Source of the DNA: Tepidibacter mesophilus
GTDB lineage: Bacteria; Bacillota; Clostridia; Peptostreptococcales; Peptostreptococcaceae
NCBI RefSeq assembly: GCF_002724055.1
Contig: NZ_BDQY01000016.1
Span: 1-64,000 of the forward strand
DNA: 64,000 bases
Reading direction: 5' to 3'
Part shown: in pieces, positions 1 to 8,721 of the stretch
Position numbering within the stretch: the first letter of the stretch is position 1
Layout: the number at the start of each line of letters is the position of its first letter
Translations under genes and position numbers: made by a program
Notes under the pieces: generated by a model
Told to the model about the DNA's origin: nothing
The model's input: only the letters and a program-made list of their open reading frames with translations
The model's database searches: none

Positions 1-64
1 TGTTAGCTAAGTTTACTATTTGTTGCTTAAATTCATCTGTATATCTTTTATGTTTATTAGACAT
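1..64 (-). CDS. Transposase OrfA, N-terminal fragment (IS3 family), partial
   Basis: The first 21 codons read MSNKHKRYTDEFKQQIVNLA and so on, the typical start of an IS3/IS150-group OrfA helix-turn-helix protein (the K-R-Y-T-x-E-F-K-x-Q-I-V pattern). A strong GGAGG ribosome binding site lies a few bases before the ATG at 64. The protein would bind the IS ends as part of the OrfAB transposase. Only the start is visible, so intactness cannot be judged. Confidence 0.75.
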   Translation of the reverse strand, partial: MSNKHKRYTDEFKQQIVNLAN

Positions 65-140
65 GATATCTCCTCCGATTTTATTTAATTAATATTATCA
101 TGTCCGAGTATTTATTGTCTAATTAAGTGTAGCCTATCCA
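1..140 (-). mobile_element. End of an IS3-family insertion sequence, cut by the window edge
   Basis: The minus strand carries the start of a transposase OrfA gene with a good ribosome binding site, preceded by about 76 bases of noncoding end sequence. The outer boundary is inferred at 140, because from 141 the sequence matches the right half of dispersed repeat family A, and the IS would then end in TG...CA as IS3 elements do. The left half of that repeat copy is missing, so the element sits inside it. The rest of the IS lies outside the window. Confidence 0.7.
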
Positions 141-224
141 AGTTTTAGGATATTTCATAAGGCATAATTTATAGTTCTATGAAAAAGTCGACTAAGTAGC
201 GGTATTTCAATAAACTATATTTTT
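141..224. repeat. Family A hairpin repeat, right half only (copy A1)
   Basis: The sequence matches the right half of the complete family A copies, from the AGTTTTAGGATATTT segment through GACTAAGTAGCGGTATTTCAA. The left arm and apex are missing because the insertion sequence at 1-140 interrupts the element. Positions 225-361 hold only the promoter region of the next gene. Confidence 0.8.
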
Positions 225-361
225 CGCTCAACCACCAAAACAAAGATATATCCACTTTTTCCCTGATGTTTTTATGTAAAATAATTCAAAATACCCTTTT
301 ATTATAGCACAGTTTTACGATATGCTATATATATACGTTAAACTAAGAAGGAGGTAATTAA

Positions 362-1072
362 ATGAAAAAAAGAATTTTATGCTTAACGTTCATACTGACA
401 CTAATATGTGGCACTCTAGCATTCTCAAGCGGATACTCTAAATCTATAACTGCTTATTTCTATAACATAAAAGTATCCTTAAACGGAAAAACACTTAATT
501 TCTCAAACGAGCCTTTTATATACGGAGGTAATGTATACGTTCCTCTAAGAGATATATCAGAAGGCCTTGGAGTTAATGTTGCTTGGGATGATAGAAATAA
601 GACTGTCTATATTCATAATGACTCTAGTCTAGGAAATACTAACAGCTCTTATGAAATAGAAATGCTAAAGAACCAACTTAAGGCTAAAGATGCTGAAATT
701 GACAGACTTAAAAATGATGACGATGATGATGACGACGAAGATTTAGAAGACTTAGAGGATAAGCTAAATGATGATTACGATGAATACACTAAGGGATACG
801 GAACACTAGAGTTTGATTATGATTTATCTCAACTTTCTAATGACGATATTAAGGTTAAGATGACTGGAGACTTCGAAAGAACATCTAGATACTGGAGTGA
901 CCGTGATTATTCAGAGTTTAGAGACTTTATAGAAGATAAAGTATGTGATGAAATAACAGACGAGTTCAGAGAAGATATTCAAATATACATATACGATGAA
1001 GATGATAAAAAATGTGCTGAGTATGAATATGACTACAGTGATAGAGAACTAGATAAAGAATATGAATACTAG
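362..1072 (+). CDS. Secreted acidic protein with a copper amine oxidase-like N-terminal domain
   Basis: This 236-residue protein starts with a Sec signal peptide (about residues 1-25: a KKR start, a hydrophobic core, a small-residue cleavage region). Residues about 35-90 resemble the 'copper amine oxidase N-terminal' or stalk-like domain, shown by VSLNGKTLNF, the VPLRDISEGLG core and V-x-W-D. That domain is common in extracellular proteins of Clostridia and does not imply oxidase activity. Residues about 100-145 are a heptad-like segment followed by an Asp/Glu-rich stretch including seven consecutive Asp. The C-terminal half is acidic and Tyr-rich without a recognised fold. AAGGAGG lies just before the ATG. 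The gene is monocistronic with its own terminator. A cell-surface or cation-binding role is only inferred. Confidence 0.75.
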   Translation: MKKRILCLTFILTLICGTLAFSSGYSKSITAYFYNIKVSLNGKTLNFSNEPFIYGGNVYVPLRDISEGLGVNVAWDDRNKTVYIHNDSSLGNTNSSYEIEMLKNQLKAKDAEIDRLKNDDDDDDDEDLEDLEDKLNDDYDEYTKGYGTLEFDYDLSQLSNDDIKVKMTGDFERTSRYWSDRDYSEFRDFIEDKVCDEITDEFREDIQIYIYDEDDKKCAEYEYDYSDRELDKEYEY

Positions 1073-1103
1073 AAAAAAGCTGCTCTTTTGAGCAGCTTTT
1101 TTT
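1073..1103 (+). terminator. Intrinsic terminator after the acidic secreted protein
   Basis: An inverted repeat (AAAAAAGCTGCTC and GAGCAGCTTTTTTT) with a four-base loop and a T-run starts directly after the stop codon. Confidence 0.9.
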
Positions 1104-1179
1104 CGCTTAAACACTATCTACCACTTTATCTTATCCGCATTTAGTTGTACAATCTATATTATGAAAGGAGATGTTCTCT

Positions 1180-2193
1180 TTGGACTACAACAACCTCACA
1201 TTAAAAGGAAACGACAGCATAATAAGAACTTTATTCTTCACAGACTGTCATGTAAGCGGAAGAAACCCTAGAAGTAGAAAAGACAACTTCCTAGATACAG
1301 TTCTAGACAAGCTTAATCAAATAAATGATATATCAAAAACAAGAAACTGCGACTTCGTATTATTTGGAGGAGACTTATTCGACAATCCAAGTGTTTCAAA
1401 TGCCGTAGCTGGAAGAACAGCAAAAATACTTAGAGAATTCAATAGAATACTAGGTATAGCTGGAAACCATGATTTGTTCGGTAACAACATAGATAACATA
1501 AAATCAACACAACTAGGGCTATTCGAAAAAGCTGGACTTATAGACCTTATGTACAAAGGAGAAAAACTTATAATAACCAAAAATGACCTTACTCTCCAAA
1601 TAACAGGAACACCCTCTCACTTTGGAATAGACCATGATGATATAAAAGAAGACTACGTTGTAAATACTAAAGATGCAGATAAAGCAATACACATAATACA
1701 CGGTATGCTTATGGAAAAACAACTAAACCCTCATATGAAAGTTGTGACAATAGATGAAATAAAAGAAACCAAAGCAGATTTAACACTAACAGGTCACTAC
1801 CATGCTGGATTTGACCCTATAGAAGTAAACGGAAAATACTTCTCAAACCCAGGCTCTCTATCCAGAGTATCTTCAGACAAAAATGAAATAAAAAGAAAAG
1901 TAGGAGCATTATATATAGAAATATCAAAAAATGATATAAAACTAGAATTCATACCTCTAAAGCAACAAAAAGGAGAAGACGTATTAGATAGATCTCATAT
2001 AGAAGGCTCACAATATAAAGAAATCCAAATAGAAGAATTCATGAGAGAAATAAAAGTAGCATCAACAATAGAATCAATGGACATAACCAGCATAGTAAAA
2101 AAAATAGCATCTAATAAAGAACTAGAAAAAGAAGTGGTAGATTATGCACTTACAAAGCTATCAATAGCTGAGGAAAGCTTATCAAGCGAATAG
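1180..2193 (+). CDS. Mre11/SbcD-like metallophosphoesterase (nuclease subunit)
   Basis: A calcineurin-like phosphoesterase with the Mre11/SbcD motifs in order: FFTDCH (D-x-H), FGGDLFDNP (GDxxD), GIAGNHDLFG (GNHD), HIIHGM and LTGHYH. These residues bind the two catalytic metal ions in DNA nucleases of the family. It is followed by the parts of a Rad50/SbcC-like ATPase, its normal partner in DNA end processing. The C-terminal third (after about residue 265) is a charged helical region that may contact the ATPase. An ATG exists at 1171, but the AAAGGAG site abuts it; the TTG at 1180 has correct spacing and gives 337 residues. A 202-bp repeat separates this gene from the ATPase genes, so cotranscription is uncertain. 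Confidence 0.85.
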   Translation: MDYNNLTLKGNDSIIRTLFFTDCHVSGRNPRSRKDNFLDTVLDKLNQINDISKTRNCDFVLFGGDLFDNPSVSNAVAGRTAKILREFNRILGIAGNHDLFGNNIDNIKSTQLGLFEKAGLIDLMYKGEKLIITKNDLTLQITGTPSHFGIDHDDIKEDYVVNTKDADKAIHIIHGMLMEKQLNPHMKVVTIDEIKETKADLTLTGHYHAGFDPIEVNGKYFSNPGSLSRVSSDKNEIKRKVGALYIEISKNDIKLEFIPLKQQKGEDVLDRSHIEGSQYKEIQIEEFMREIKVASTIESMDITSIVKKIASNKELEKEVVDYALTKLSIAEESLSSE

Positions 2194-2228
2194 TTAAATC
2201 CTTAGTCTATGCTTAACGTATATACTTG

Positions 2229-2430
2229 AAAATGACGCTTATTAAAATGTTAGCTACTTTTTGTTAACCTTTTTCTATTAAACTTAGATTATACCGTTAT
2301 GATATGCGTTAAGAAACTTCGTATGTTTGACCAAAGGGAGTTTACGAAGTTTTAGCATATAATATAAGGTATAATCTGTAGTTTAATAAAAAGGTTGACT
2401 AAGTAGCGTTATTTTAATAAGTGTCATTTT
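2229..2430. repeat. Family A hairpin repeat (copy A2)
   Basis: A complete 202-bp copy. The outer arms are AAAATGACGCTTATTAAAAT and its near-perfect complement ending GTGTCATTTT. An inner stem pairs AGATTATACC with GGTATAATCT, and the apical part pairs AAACTTCGTA with TACGAAGTTT around the conserved TTTGACCAAAGGGAG apex. It lies between the Mre11-like gene and the Rad50-like genes. Confidence 0.9.
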
Positions 2431-2469
2431 CCAACTACCACCAAACCAAAAAACAAGGAGGCTTTCGAA

Positions 2470-3930
2470 TTGAAATTTATAAAACAACTCCACATTCAAA
2501 ACTTCCAAAGCCATAAAGACACCACCCTAGATCTCGTAAACGGCCTCAACACGATAATAGGTGAATCCGACAAAGGAAAATCTGCTATTATAAGAGCAAT
2601 AAGATGGGTTATCCTAAACGACCCTCAGGGAAACAATATGGTAAGCCAAGGAACTAACGAATGTAGCGTAACACTAACCCTTAGTGATGAAACTAAGATA
2701 ACTCGTACTAAAAAACTAAGTGGAAAAAAGAAAATAGTATCTAAAAATACATATAAAATAGAATATCCAAACGGTGATATATCAGATAACGAAAACTTCG
2801 GTGTAGACTCAATACCGGAAGTTCTTGAAGCCTGTGGAGTAAATATACTTAAAATAGATAAAGACTTAGTTGAAATACCAAATTTCTTATTCCAACTAGA
2901 CCCACCATTTTTGATATCATCAAACGGAGCACAAAGATCAAAAACAATAGGTAAGCTTATAAACGCAAACTTATTCGACTCATCAATAAGAGACATAAAA
3001 GCTGACATACTAGATATAAACAAAAAAACAAAAGAAAAATCTAATGAGTACGAAGTTTTAAACGAAAAATTAAAACAATACGAAGACCTTGAAGAAGAAG
3101 AAAAGAAACTCTCTAAAATAGCTCAATTTATAACAGAAGCTGAAAAAATAGAGAAAAACATAGATACTCTCAAAAGATACATAACCTCACTACAAAACAT
3201 AAAACTACAAAAATCAAAATGCAGCGAAGTTATAGACAAGCTGTCTAATATAGAACAAACACAACTTAACATAAAAGACTTAGAAATAAAACACAAAGAA
3301 TCTCTAAACCTTCAAAAAACATCAGCTTCTTTGAAATCTATAACCACAAACAAAAACTTGCTTAAAGATACTATAATTAAACTATCAAACATAGAAGAAG
3401 CTGAAAAAATAAACAATAACTTGATAAATACAATAGATAAGTTAAGTAAAATACAACTACTAAAAAATAAAATAGACTTTTTAAACAATAATAATAAAAA
3501 CTTAAAAATAACACTGAAGAAATTACAAAACATAGACAATATAAACGAAACATACTTGAAACTAGAAACCCTAAACTCAAAAACTATATCTCTACAAAAA
3601 ATAAACAGAGATTATAAAATAATATCAAACGAAAAAACTAAACTTAAAAACAACATAACCAAAATGCCAGACTTCAACACAATAGAAAGACTACACTCAG
3701 AATATACAAATATACAAACTAAAATAGAATCACTCAAACAACTAAACACAAACTTTAAAGACACAAAACTAAGGCTAAAAAAAGGCTCAGACTATATAAC
3801 AACAGTCCAAGCAGGACTAAACGAATGCACCCAAGCATACTCAGACATGCTTAAAAAAATGGGAAAATGCCCAACATGTTTTAGTGATATAGATAACACG
3901 ACTACAGAAAATATAATATCTAACTTATAA
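2470..3930 (+). CDS. Rad50/SbcC-like ATPase, N-terminal half ending at a zinc hook
   Basis: The 486-residue protein opens like an SMC/Rad50 ATPase: IKQLHIQNFQSH, then a Walker A motif GESDKGKS at residues 31-38. A Q-loop-like region follows around LDPPFLI. From about residue 180 to 455 it is a Lys/Glu/Leu/Ile-rich coiled coil. It ends just after a CPTC motif (Cys467, Cys470), the zinc hook through which Rad50 coiled coils dimerise. It has no signature motif or Walker B; these are in the gene at 4198-4854. The start is a TTG behind AAGGAGG. Full-length SbcC proteins carry all these parts in one chain, so this is either a genuinely split ATPase or an ancient fission. The gap of 13 bases to the next gene indicates one operon. 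Confidence 0.85.
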   Translation: MKFIKQLHIQNFQSHKDTTLDLVNGLNTIIGESDKGKSAIIRAIRWVILNDPQGNNMVSQGTNECSVTLTLSDETKITRTKKLSGKKKIVSKNTYKIEYPNGDISDNENFGVDSIPEVLEACGVNILKIDKDLVEIPNFLFQLDPPFLISSNGAQRSKTIGKLINANLFDSSIRDIKADILDINKKTKEKSNEYEVLNEKLKQYEDLEEEEKKLSKIAQFITEAEKIEKNIDTLKRYITSLQNIKLQKSKCSEVIDKLSNIEQTQLNIKDLEIKHKESLNLQKTSASLKSITTNKNLLKDTIIKLSNIEEAEKINNNLINTIDKLSKIQLLKNKIDFLNNNNKNLKITLKKLQNIDNINETYLKLETLNSKTISLQKINRDYKIISNEKTKLKNNITKMPDFNTIERLHSEYTNIQTKIESLKQLNTNFKDTKLRLKKGSDYITTVQAGLNECTQAYSDMLKKMGKCPTCFSDIDNTTTENIISNL

Positions 3931-3943
3931 GGAGGATTTTAAA

Positions 3944-4186
3944 ATGAACGAAAAGCAATTGCAAGAACTTAAAGATAAAATAGAAAAAGGCAAAATGACA
4001 AAATACAAAGCAGAAACAAGACTTGAAGAACTTGAAAAGCAAGAAAAAACCTTAAATGAAGAAATAATATCTCTAGGATATGATCCACAAAAACTGGACG
4101 AAATAATATCAAAGCTTGAAAATGAAAAACAAGAATTAATATCAAAGATAAACGAAATGCTTCCCGATACAATACCTAATATCTAA
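3944..4186 (+). CDS. Small coiled-coil protein in the split Rad50-like operon
   Basis: The 80 residues are almost entirely charged heptads (ELKDKIEKGKMTKYKAETRL, then a break at LGYDPQKL, then another helix). It has no catalytic motif. It has its own AGGAGG ribosome binding site and lies 13 bases after the N-half ATPase gene and 11 bases before the C-half gene. It could supply part of the returning coiled-coil arm that is missing between the two halves. That role is inferred from position and helix content only. Confidence 0.65.
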   Translation: MNEKQLQELKDKIEKGKMTKYKAETRLEELEKQEKTLNEEIISLGYDPQKLDEIISKLENEKQELISKINEMLPDTIPNI

Positions 4187-4197
4187 GAGGTGATTAT

Positions 4198-4854
4198 ATG
4201 AGTTTAAATGAAATAAAAGATAAATATGCTAGATATAGAGACTACATAGTCTACAAAAAAACAATGAAATCAAAGCTAGAAGAAGACATGAAAACTATAA
4301 AATTAAAAATAGAAGACTTTAGGTCTCAAGAAGAAACTTTCTTAAAAGCTAAACTGTTACTCGAAGAAAGTTCAGCATTTGCTCGTGAACAAGTAAAGCA
4401 TAAATTCGAAGTAATGGTAACTAAGGCACTTCAATTCGTAACAGGCGAAAACATAGAATTTAAAATAGAATTTGAACAAAAAAGAGGACGCCCAGAGGCA
4501 TCCTTTAATGTTATAAGTCAAATAGATGAAGATACCAGTATAATAAATACTCCAGAAGACAGTCGTGGCGGAGGCATAATAGACGTAATATCTCTTACAC
4601 TTAAATATTGTATGCTTCAAACCCACAAACCTATGATAGAAGGGCCTTTCATATTGGATGAACCTGCAAAGCACGTATCAGAAGAATACATTATAAACGT
4701 AGGTAAATTCTTAAAAGAAATAAACACAAACTTTAATAGACAAATAATAATGGTTACTCACAATACCCACCTATCCGAAATATCGGATAAGAGATATGTA
4801 GTAACCATGAATAACGGAATCTCTCATGTGAATGAATACAATGTGGATTGTTAA
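4198..4854 (+). CDS. Rad50/SbcC-like ATPase, C-terminal half
   Basis: 218 residues: a coiled-coil start (residues 1-70), then the second half of an SMC/Rad50 head. The signature motif is SRGGGIIDVISLTLKY (about residues 123-138), the Walker B and D-loop are PFILDEPAKHVS (about 152-163), and the H-loop is MVTHNTH. It has no Walker A. It must pair with the product of 2470-3930 to make a complete ATP-binding head. The AGAGGTG site fits the ATG. The gene ends at a DnaA-box-like cluster and faces spoIIE convergently. Confidence 0.85.
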   Translation: MSLNEIKDKYARYRDYIVYKKTMKSKLEEDMKTIKLKIEDFRSQEETFLKAKLLLEESSAFAREQVKHKFEVMVTKALQFVTGENIEFKIEFEQKRGRPEASFNVISQIDEDTSIINTPEDSRGGGIIDVISLTLKYCMLQTHKPMIEGPFILDEPAKHVSEEYIINVGKFLKEINTNFNRQIIMVTHNTHLSEISDKRYVVTMNNGISHVNEYNVDC

Positions 4855-4987
4855 TAATCCACACATTTTATCCACATTATACACAAGCACCTGTGGCTAA
4901 GTTTATAACTAATAAACGTAATATTATATGCATAATATATAAAAATTATTCCCAAACATATCCACAGTTCTATCCACATTATCCACA
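4855..4987. promoter_or_regulatory. DnaA-box-like cluster in a convergent intergenic region
   Basis: Three perfect TTATnCACA boxes occur at 4868-4876, 4877-4885 (directly adjacent) and 4979-4987. Four one-mismatch boxes lie at 4855-4863, 4892-4900 (reverse), 4958-4966 and 4970-4978. Between the two groups is a very AT-rich stretch (4905-4952). The flanking genes converge here, so promoter control is unlikely. Known DnaA-box clusters outside oriC titrate or reactivate DnaA. That function here is inferred. Confidence 0.7.
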
Positions 4988-5015
4988 AAATCTATGAATA
5001 TTTAGAAATTTCTTC

Positions 5016-7385
5016 TTATTTTCTGTTCTTCCATATCTTGGTAACTATAACAGTCATATCATCTTGAGCTTTGCCATCAACAAGCTCAAGTGATTTGTCT
5101 AATATACACTTTACAATTTCTTTTGTACTCTTTTTGTCCATCTTCTCTATAATTGTGTACAACCAATTTTCTCCTAATTTTTTATCTTTTCCAGCGTCTA
5201 TTATTCCATCTGATACTGTTATTATTATATCTCCTTCTCTCACACTTCTTTTTTCTCTGTCTATTTTTATTTCAGATACTATCCCAACCGGAAGCGATGA
5301 AGATGATATAACTTCAACTCCACCATTCTTTCTTTTAATAAAAGATGGACACGCACCCATCTTGACACTCTCTAAGTTTCCATTATTCAAATCTATAATA
5401 TTTAAATCTAGAGTTGAAAATATTTCATCTGACGATTTTAACATTAGCATATTGTTGATAGTTTCTATACTTATTTTCTCATCTATCTTTGCTTCTAGCA
5501 TTTTTTCTAATATTTCTATTGTAAGTGCTGATTCTTCAGATGCCTTCTCTCCTTTTCCCATTCCATCACTAAGTACAGTCATATACTTTCCATCTGATAT
5601 CTCCATGTACGTATAATTATCCCCAGATATTATATTTCCATCCTTAGATAAATAAGCTACATCAGTTCTAGCTGTGTACTTTTTGAAATTAACAAGCCTT
5701 ATGTTACAAATATTATTCATAGACCTGCACCCAGTCTTATAAGCTGATACCTGTTGTCCTACTGCTCTTGATACAGCATTTATTAACTTTTTTTCACACA
5801 AATCTCCATTATAACAATTATGTCTTTGTATATTTATTTCAAAGTTATCATCTCTTTTAATATAACTTATCTTATCCACCTTTACATTTTCCTTATCCAG
5901 TTCAACTATTATGTTGTTTTCCATATCCATATCAAAGTCCATACTATTATTTATTTCAGTTGAAACATTCTCAATAGAATAAGCAATAGATTTTATCTGG
6001 CTGGATACTAGCTTTCTAGTCTCACAAAGTTTCTTATTCCACTTATAATTTAGCATAAATAAATCAAAATAATGATTACATGCTTTTATTACTTCATCAA
6101 ACTTCATACAATCTCTTTCAAACTTAGACTTTACATAATTATTATCTATCTTCCCATCTTCCTCTATATGATTTAATATGTCCGTAAACATGCTATAAGT
6201 CTTTGTAAACTTTAAATTCCAACATCCCCTCTTCATAGGACAATCAGAGCAAACATCGTGAGTTACCATATCTATAACACTTGCTATATCCCTTTGGTCT
6301 AAAACCTTGTCCTTTTCTCTAACTTTATCAAAAGTGACTCCAACCTCTTCATAAGCCTTATATACATCTTTAAGCCTTGTATTCATTATTTCTTTTACCC
6401 TGTTTATATAGTTAATAGAAGATTCCTCACTACCCAAAATTCCTTTAGTAAATTTCTCTATGTACTTTAATCTATCATCAGGTATCATAAGAAATATTAA
6501 AGAAGATATGGCTATTTCTCTAAGGCTTAGCAAAAGTTCACTACTTCCTCTTGTATATATAGTTATTATACTCCACCCCATTATAAAGCCTAATGTAGTT
6601 GCATACTTGCTTACTTTTCTAAATAGTCCTGCTAAAAGCGCTGAAAATCCATATATTCCTATATACATAGGTGATGATATTGTATTCATAGTAGTTATTA
6701 TCCCTATAGTTATACCACTTGCAGATCCAAGAGCTGGTCCTGATTGATAAGCCACTACTATTATTATTAAAAATGATAATACACTCTTTAATGACACTTC
6801 AAACAAGCTTATATTTGATATTCCTGTTATTGAAAGACCTATTATTATAGATAACGCTATAGTCTCCTCACTGGATATATTCCTTCTTATAGACCTTTTT
6901 AGAATAAGAGGTATTCCATATGAATATATATATATAAGAGAAGATACAGCCAGTCCTTCTATCATAGAAACTAATACATCATATATATATATATCCGTTA
7001 ATAAAGAATATGCCATACCGCTTATAGCTGTTATAAAAAAACCTATAATAGATACTCTAAAAATATTATCATGGTACTTTGATATAAATGACGATATGAA
7101 GTTTATAAATAAAAGAGTTATTATGTACCTTAAAGCATGAGGCCCTGTGTGACTTAAAATTATCCCTACTGATATAGAAAAAAACACTGGCATCTTATAC
7201 TTTTTATATGTACACATATAAATAAAATAAGCTATACCAAAAGGCCCTAGATTGTCTATTATAACCGCTCGTCCGAGCAAAAATCCTATTACACATAAAA
7301 ATATAGCTGTATTATCAACGTTCATACCCTCGGATATCTCATTGATATATCTTCTTCTATATGAAGATATCTGTGGTCTTTGCAT
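5016..7385 (-). CDS. spoIIE: Stage II sporulation protein E, PP2C-type phosphatase
   Basis: SpoIIE dephosphorylates the anti-anti-sigma factor SpoIIAA at the asymmetric septum to activate sigma F. The 789-residue protein has the normal layout: a short cytoplasmic N-terminus, about ten hydrophobic membrane segments (residues about 25-310), a central regulatory region with a conserved Cys cluster (CSDCPMKRGCW), and a C-terminal PP2C domain with VLSDGMGKGEKA near residue 600 and VSDGIIDA later. A GGGGGAGG site precedes the ATG. It is the last gene of the conserved block and shares its strand with the cell-division gene divIC. Confidence 0.97.
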   Translation of the reverse strand: MQRPQISSYRRRYINEISEGMNVDNTAIFLCVIGFLLGRAVIIDNLGPFGIAYFIYMCTYKKYKMPVFFSISVGIILSHTGPHALRYIITLLFINFISSFISKYHDNIFRVSIIGFFITAISGMAYSLLTDIYIYDVLVSMIEGLAVSSLIYIYSYGIPLILKRSIRRNISSEETIALSIIIGLSITGISNISLFEVSLKSVLSFLIIIVVAYQSGPALGSASGITIGIITTMNTISSPMYIGIYGFSALLAGLFRKVSKYATTLGFIMGWSIITIYTRGSSELLLSLREIAISSLIFLMIPDDRLKYIEKFTKGILGSEESSINYINRVKEIMNTRLKDVYKAYEEVGVTFDKVREKDKVLDQRDIASVIDMVTHDVCSDCPMKRGCWNLKFTKTYSMFTDILNHIEEDGKIDNNYVKSKFERDCMKFDEVIKACNHYFDLFMLNYKWNKKLCETRKLVSSQIKSIAYSIENVSTEINNSMDFDMDMENNIIVELDKENVKVDKISYIKRDDNFEINIQRHNCYNGDLCEKKLINAVSRAVGQQVSAYKTGCRSMNNICNIRLVNFKKYTARTDVAYLSKDGNIISGDNYTYMEISDGKYMTVLSDGMGKGEKASEESALTIEILEKMLEAKIDEKISIETINNMLMLKSSDEIFSTLDLNIIDLNNGNLESVKMGACPSFIKRKNGGVEVISSSSLPVGIVSEIKIDREKRSVREGDIIITVSDGIIDAGKDKKLGENWLYTIIEKMDKKSTKEIVKCILDKSLELVDGKAQDDMTVIVTKIWKNRK

Positions 7386-7474
7386 AAAAAAACCTCCCCC
7401 TCACTTAATACATTTGATTGTATCAAAGCGATAGAAAGGTTTTTGTCATAATCAGTAATATTGCATTTAGAAAT

Positions 7475-8392
7475 TTAAGACATTCTTTTTAGCTTATGAC
7501 AAATTAGACCTTCTAAATTATCAAATTCGCTAACAGTTATATCCTTTATTCTTAAATTTTTTATTATAATATTTAAGATTAACGCTCCAGCAGTTATTAT
7601 ATCCGCTCTTTTTGGCTGAAGACCGTTTAAATTTCTTTTTTCTTTTACAGTTAATTCTTTCAAATTACGAAGTATTTCTTCTATATCTGTGTCTAAAATA
7701 ACACTCTTATGTATCTTGTGTGTATCATACACCTTTAAATCTTGATGTATTGCTGATAAAGATGTTATAGTTCCTCCTATACCAACAACTTTACTTATAT
7801 TAAAATTGCTTATCTTCTCTATAGTATCCATTATAGTACCTTCTATATAAGTTGTGGCATCTTCAATCTCTGAGCTATCTATAGGGTCTTTAGTTAAAAA
7901 TTTTTCGGTCATTCTAAGAGCTCCTACATTCTCACTCTTAGTAAACTTGATTCCCTCAGCTTTATTTCCAACTATAAACTCTGTAGAGCCTCCTCCTATA
8001 TCTATTACGAGAATATCCTCATCTATTTCCTGTACAACACCTAAAAACCCAAGGTCTGCCTCATTATCCCCACTTATTATTTCAACTAGAACTCCACTCT
8101 TATCAAAAGCCTTTTGTAAAAAGTATTCCTTATTTTTACTATCTCTAAGAGCAGAGGTTCCCATGGCAAATATTTTTTCACAACCATATTTTCTGGCTAT
8201 ATTTGCAAATTCATGTAGTGCATCTACATTTCGCTCTATTGCCTCATCTGATATAATTCCTTCTTTATCAACATTTTGGCCTATTCGTGTCGTATTTATA
8301 TATTTTTGTCTATTAAAAAATTTACCTTCTACATAATCTGCTAATAAAAGTCTCATAGAATTAGTTCCTATATCTATAGCCGCAATCTTCAT
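7475..8392 (-). CDS. Ppx/GppA-family exopolyphosphatase or pppGpp phosphatase
   Basis: The 305-residue protein belongs to the ASKHA fold Ppx/GppA family. It has the AIDIGTNSMRLL phosphate-1 motif near the N-terminus, GTSALRDSKN, and the second nucleotide motif VIDIGGGSTEFIVG near residue 130. It is the short form, lacking the C-terminal HD domain of E. coli Ppx. Clostridia often carry this gene between divIC and spoIIE. Whether polyphosphate or pppGpp is the main substrate cannot be told. Its ATG overlaps the divIC stop region, so the two are translationally linked. Confidence 0.9.
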   Translation of the reverse strand: MKIAAIDIGTNSMRLLLADYVEGKFFNRQKYINTTRIGQNVDKEGIISDEAIERNVDALHEFANIARKYGCEKIFAMGTSALRDSKNKEYFLQKAFDKSGVLVEIISGDNEADLGFLGVVQEIDEDILVIDIGGGSTEFIVGNKAEGIKFTKSENVGALRMTEKFLTKDPIDSSEIEDATTYIEGTIMDTIEKISNFNISKVVGIGGTITSLSAIHQDLKVYDTHKIHKSVILDTDIEEILRNLKELTVKEKRNLNGLQPKRADIITAGALILNIIIKNLRIKDITVSEFDNLEGLICHKLKRMS

Positions 8393-8706
8393 TAGTATCC
8401 CTCTCTTTTGTTAATATCTATATATATGATTTCTCCTGGTTTTACCATTTTAAGTCTTTCCCTAGCAATCTTTTCTATATAATCATCTGTTTTGTAATTT
8501 TCAATTTCTTTTTTAGCTTTTTTAATATTTTTATCTTCTTGTTTTATCTGCTCATTCAAAACCGTTATCTTTTTTTTATATTCTCTTATAACCATGCCTT
8601 GATTTATTACACTATAAACAGATGAGCATAATATGAACAATACAAACAACTTAAAACCTAATACATATATATTAAACTTCTTCTTTTTAGTTTTTCTATC
8701 TCTCAT
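8392..8706 (-). CDS. divIC: Cell-division protein DivIC/FtsB family
   Basis: A small bitopic septum protein: a basic N-terminus (RDRKTKKKKF), one transmembrane helix, an extracytoplasmic coiled coil, and the conserved end DDYIEKIARERLKMVKPGEI. DivIC works with FtsL and DivIB in septal wall synthesis. A longer reading frame from a TTG at 8718 overlaps the GGAGGA site. The ATG at 8706 is correctly spaced and gives 104 residues. Confidence 0.93.
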   Translation of the reverse strand: MRDRKTKKKKFNIYVLGFKLFVLFILCSSVYSVINQGMVIREYKKKITVLNEQIKQEDKNIKKAKKEIENYKTDDYIEKIARERLKMVKPGEIIYIDINKREGY

Positions 8707-8721
8707 TTTATCCTCCAAATA

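Noticed and set aside
1171-1179. The ATG at 1171 as start of the Mre11-like gene
   Set aside because: The AAAGGAG site directly abuts it; the TTG at 1180 has proper spacing.
4855-4987. The DnaA-box cluster as the chromosomal origin oriC
   Set aside because: No dnaA, dnaN, recF or gyrase gene is in the window, and the conserved gene order places oriC beyond the right end. A secondary DnaA locus is more likely.
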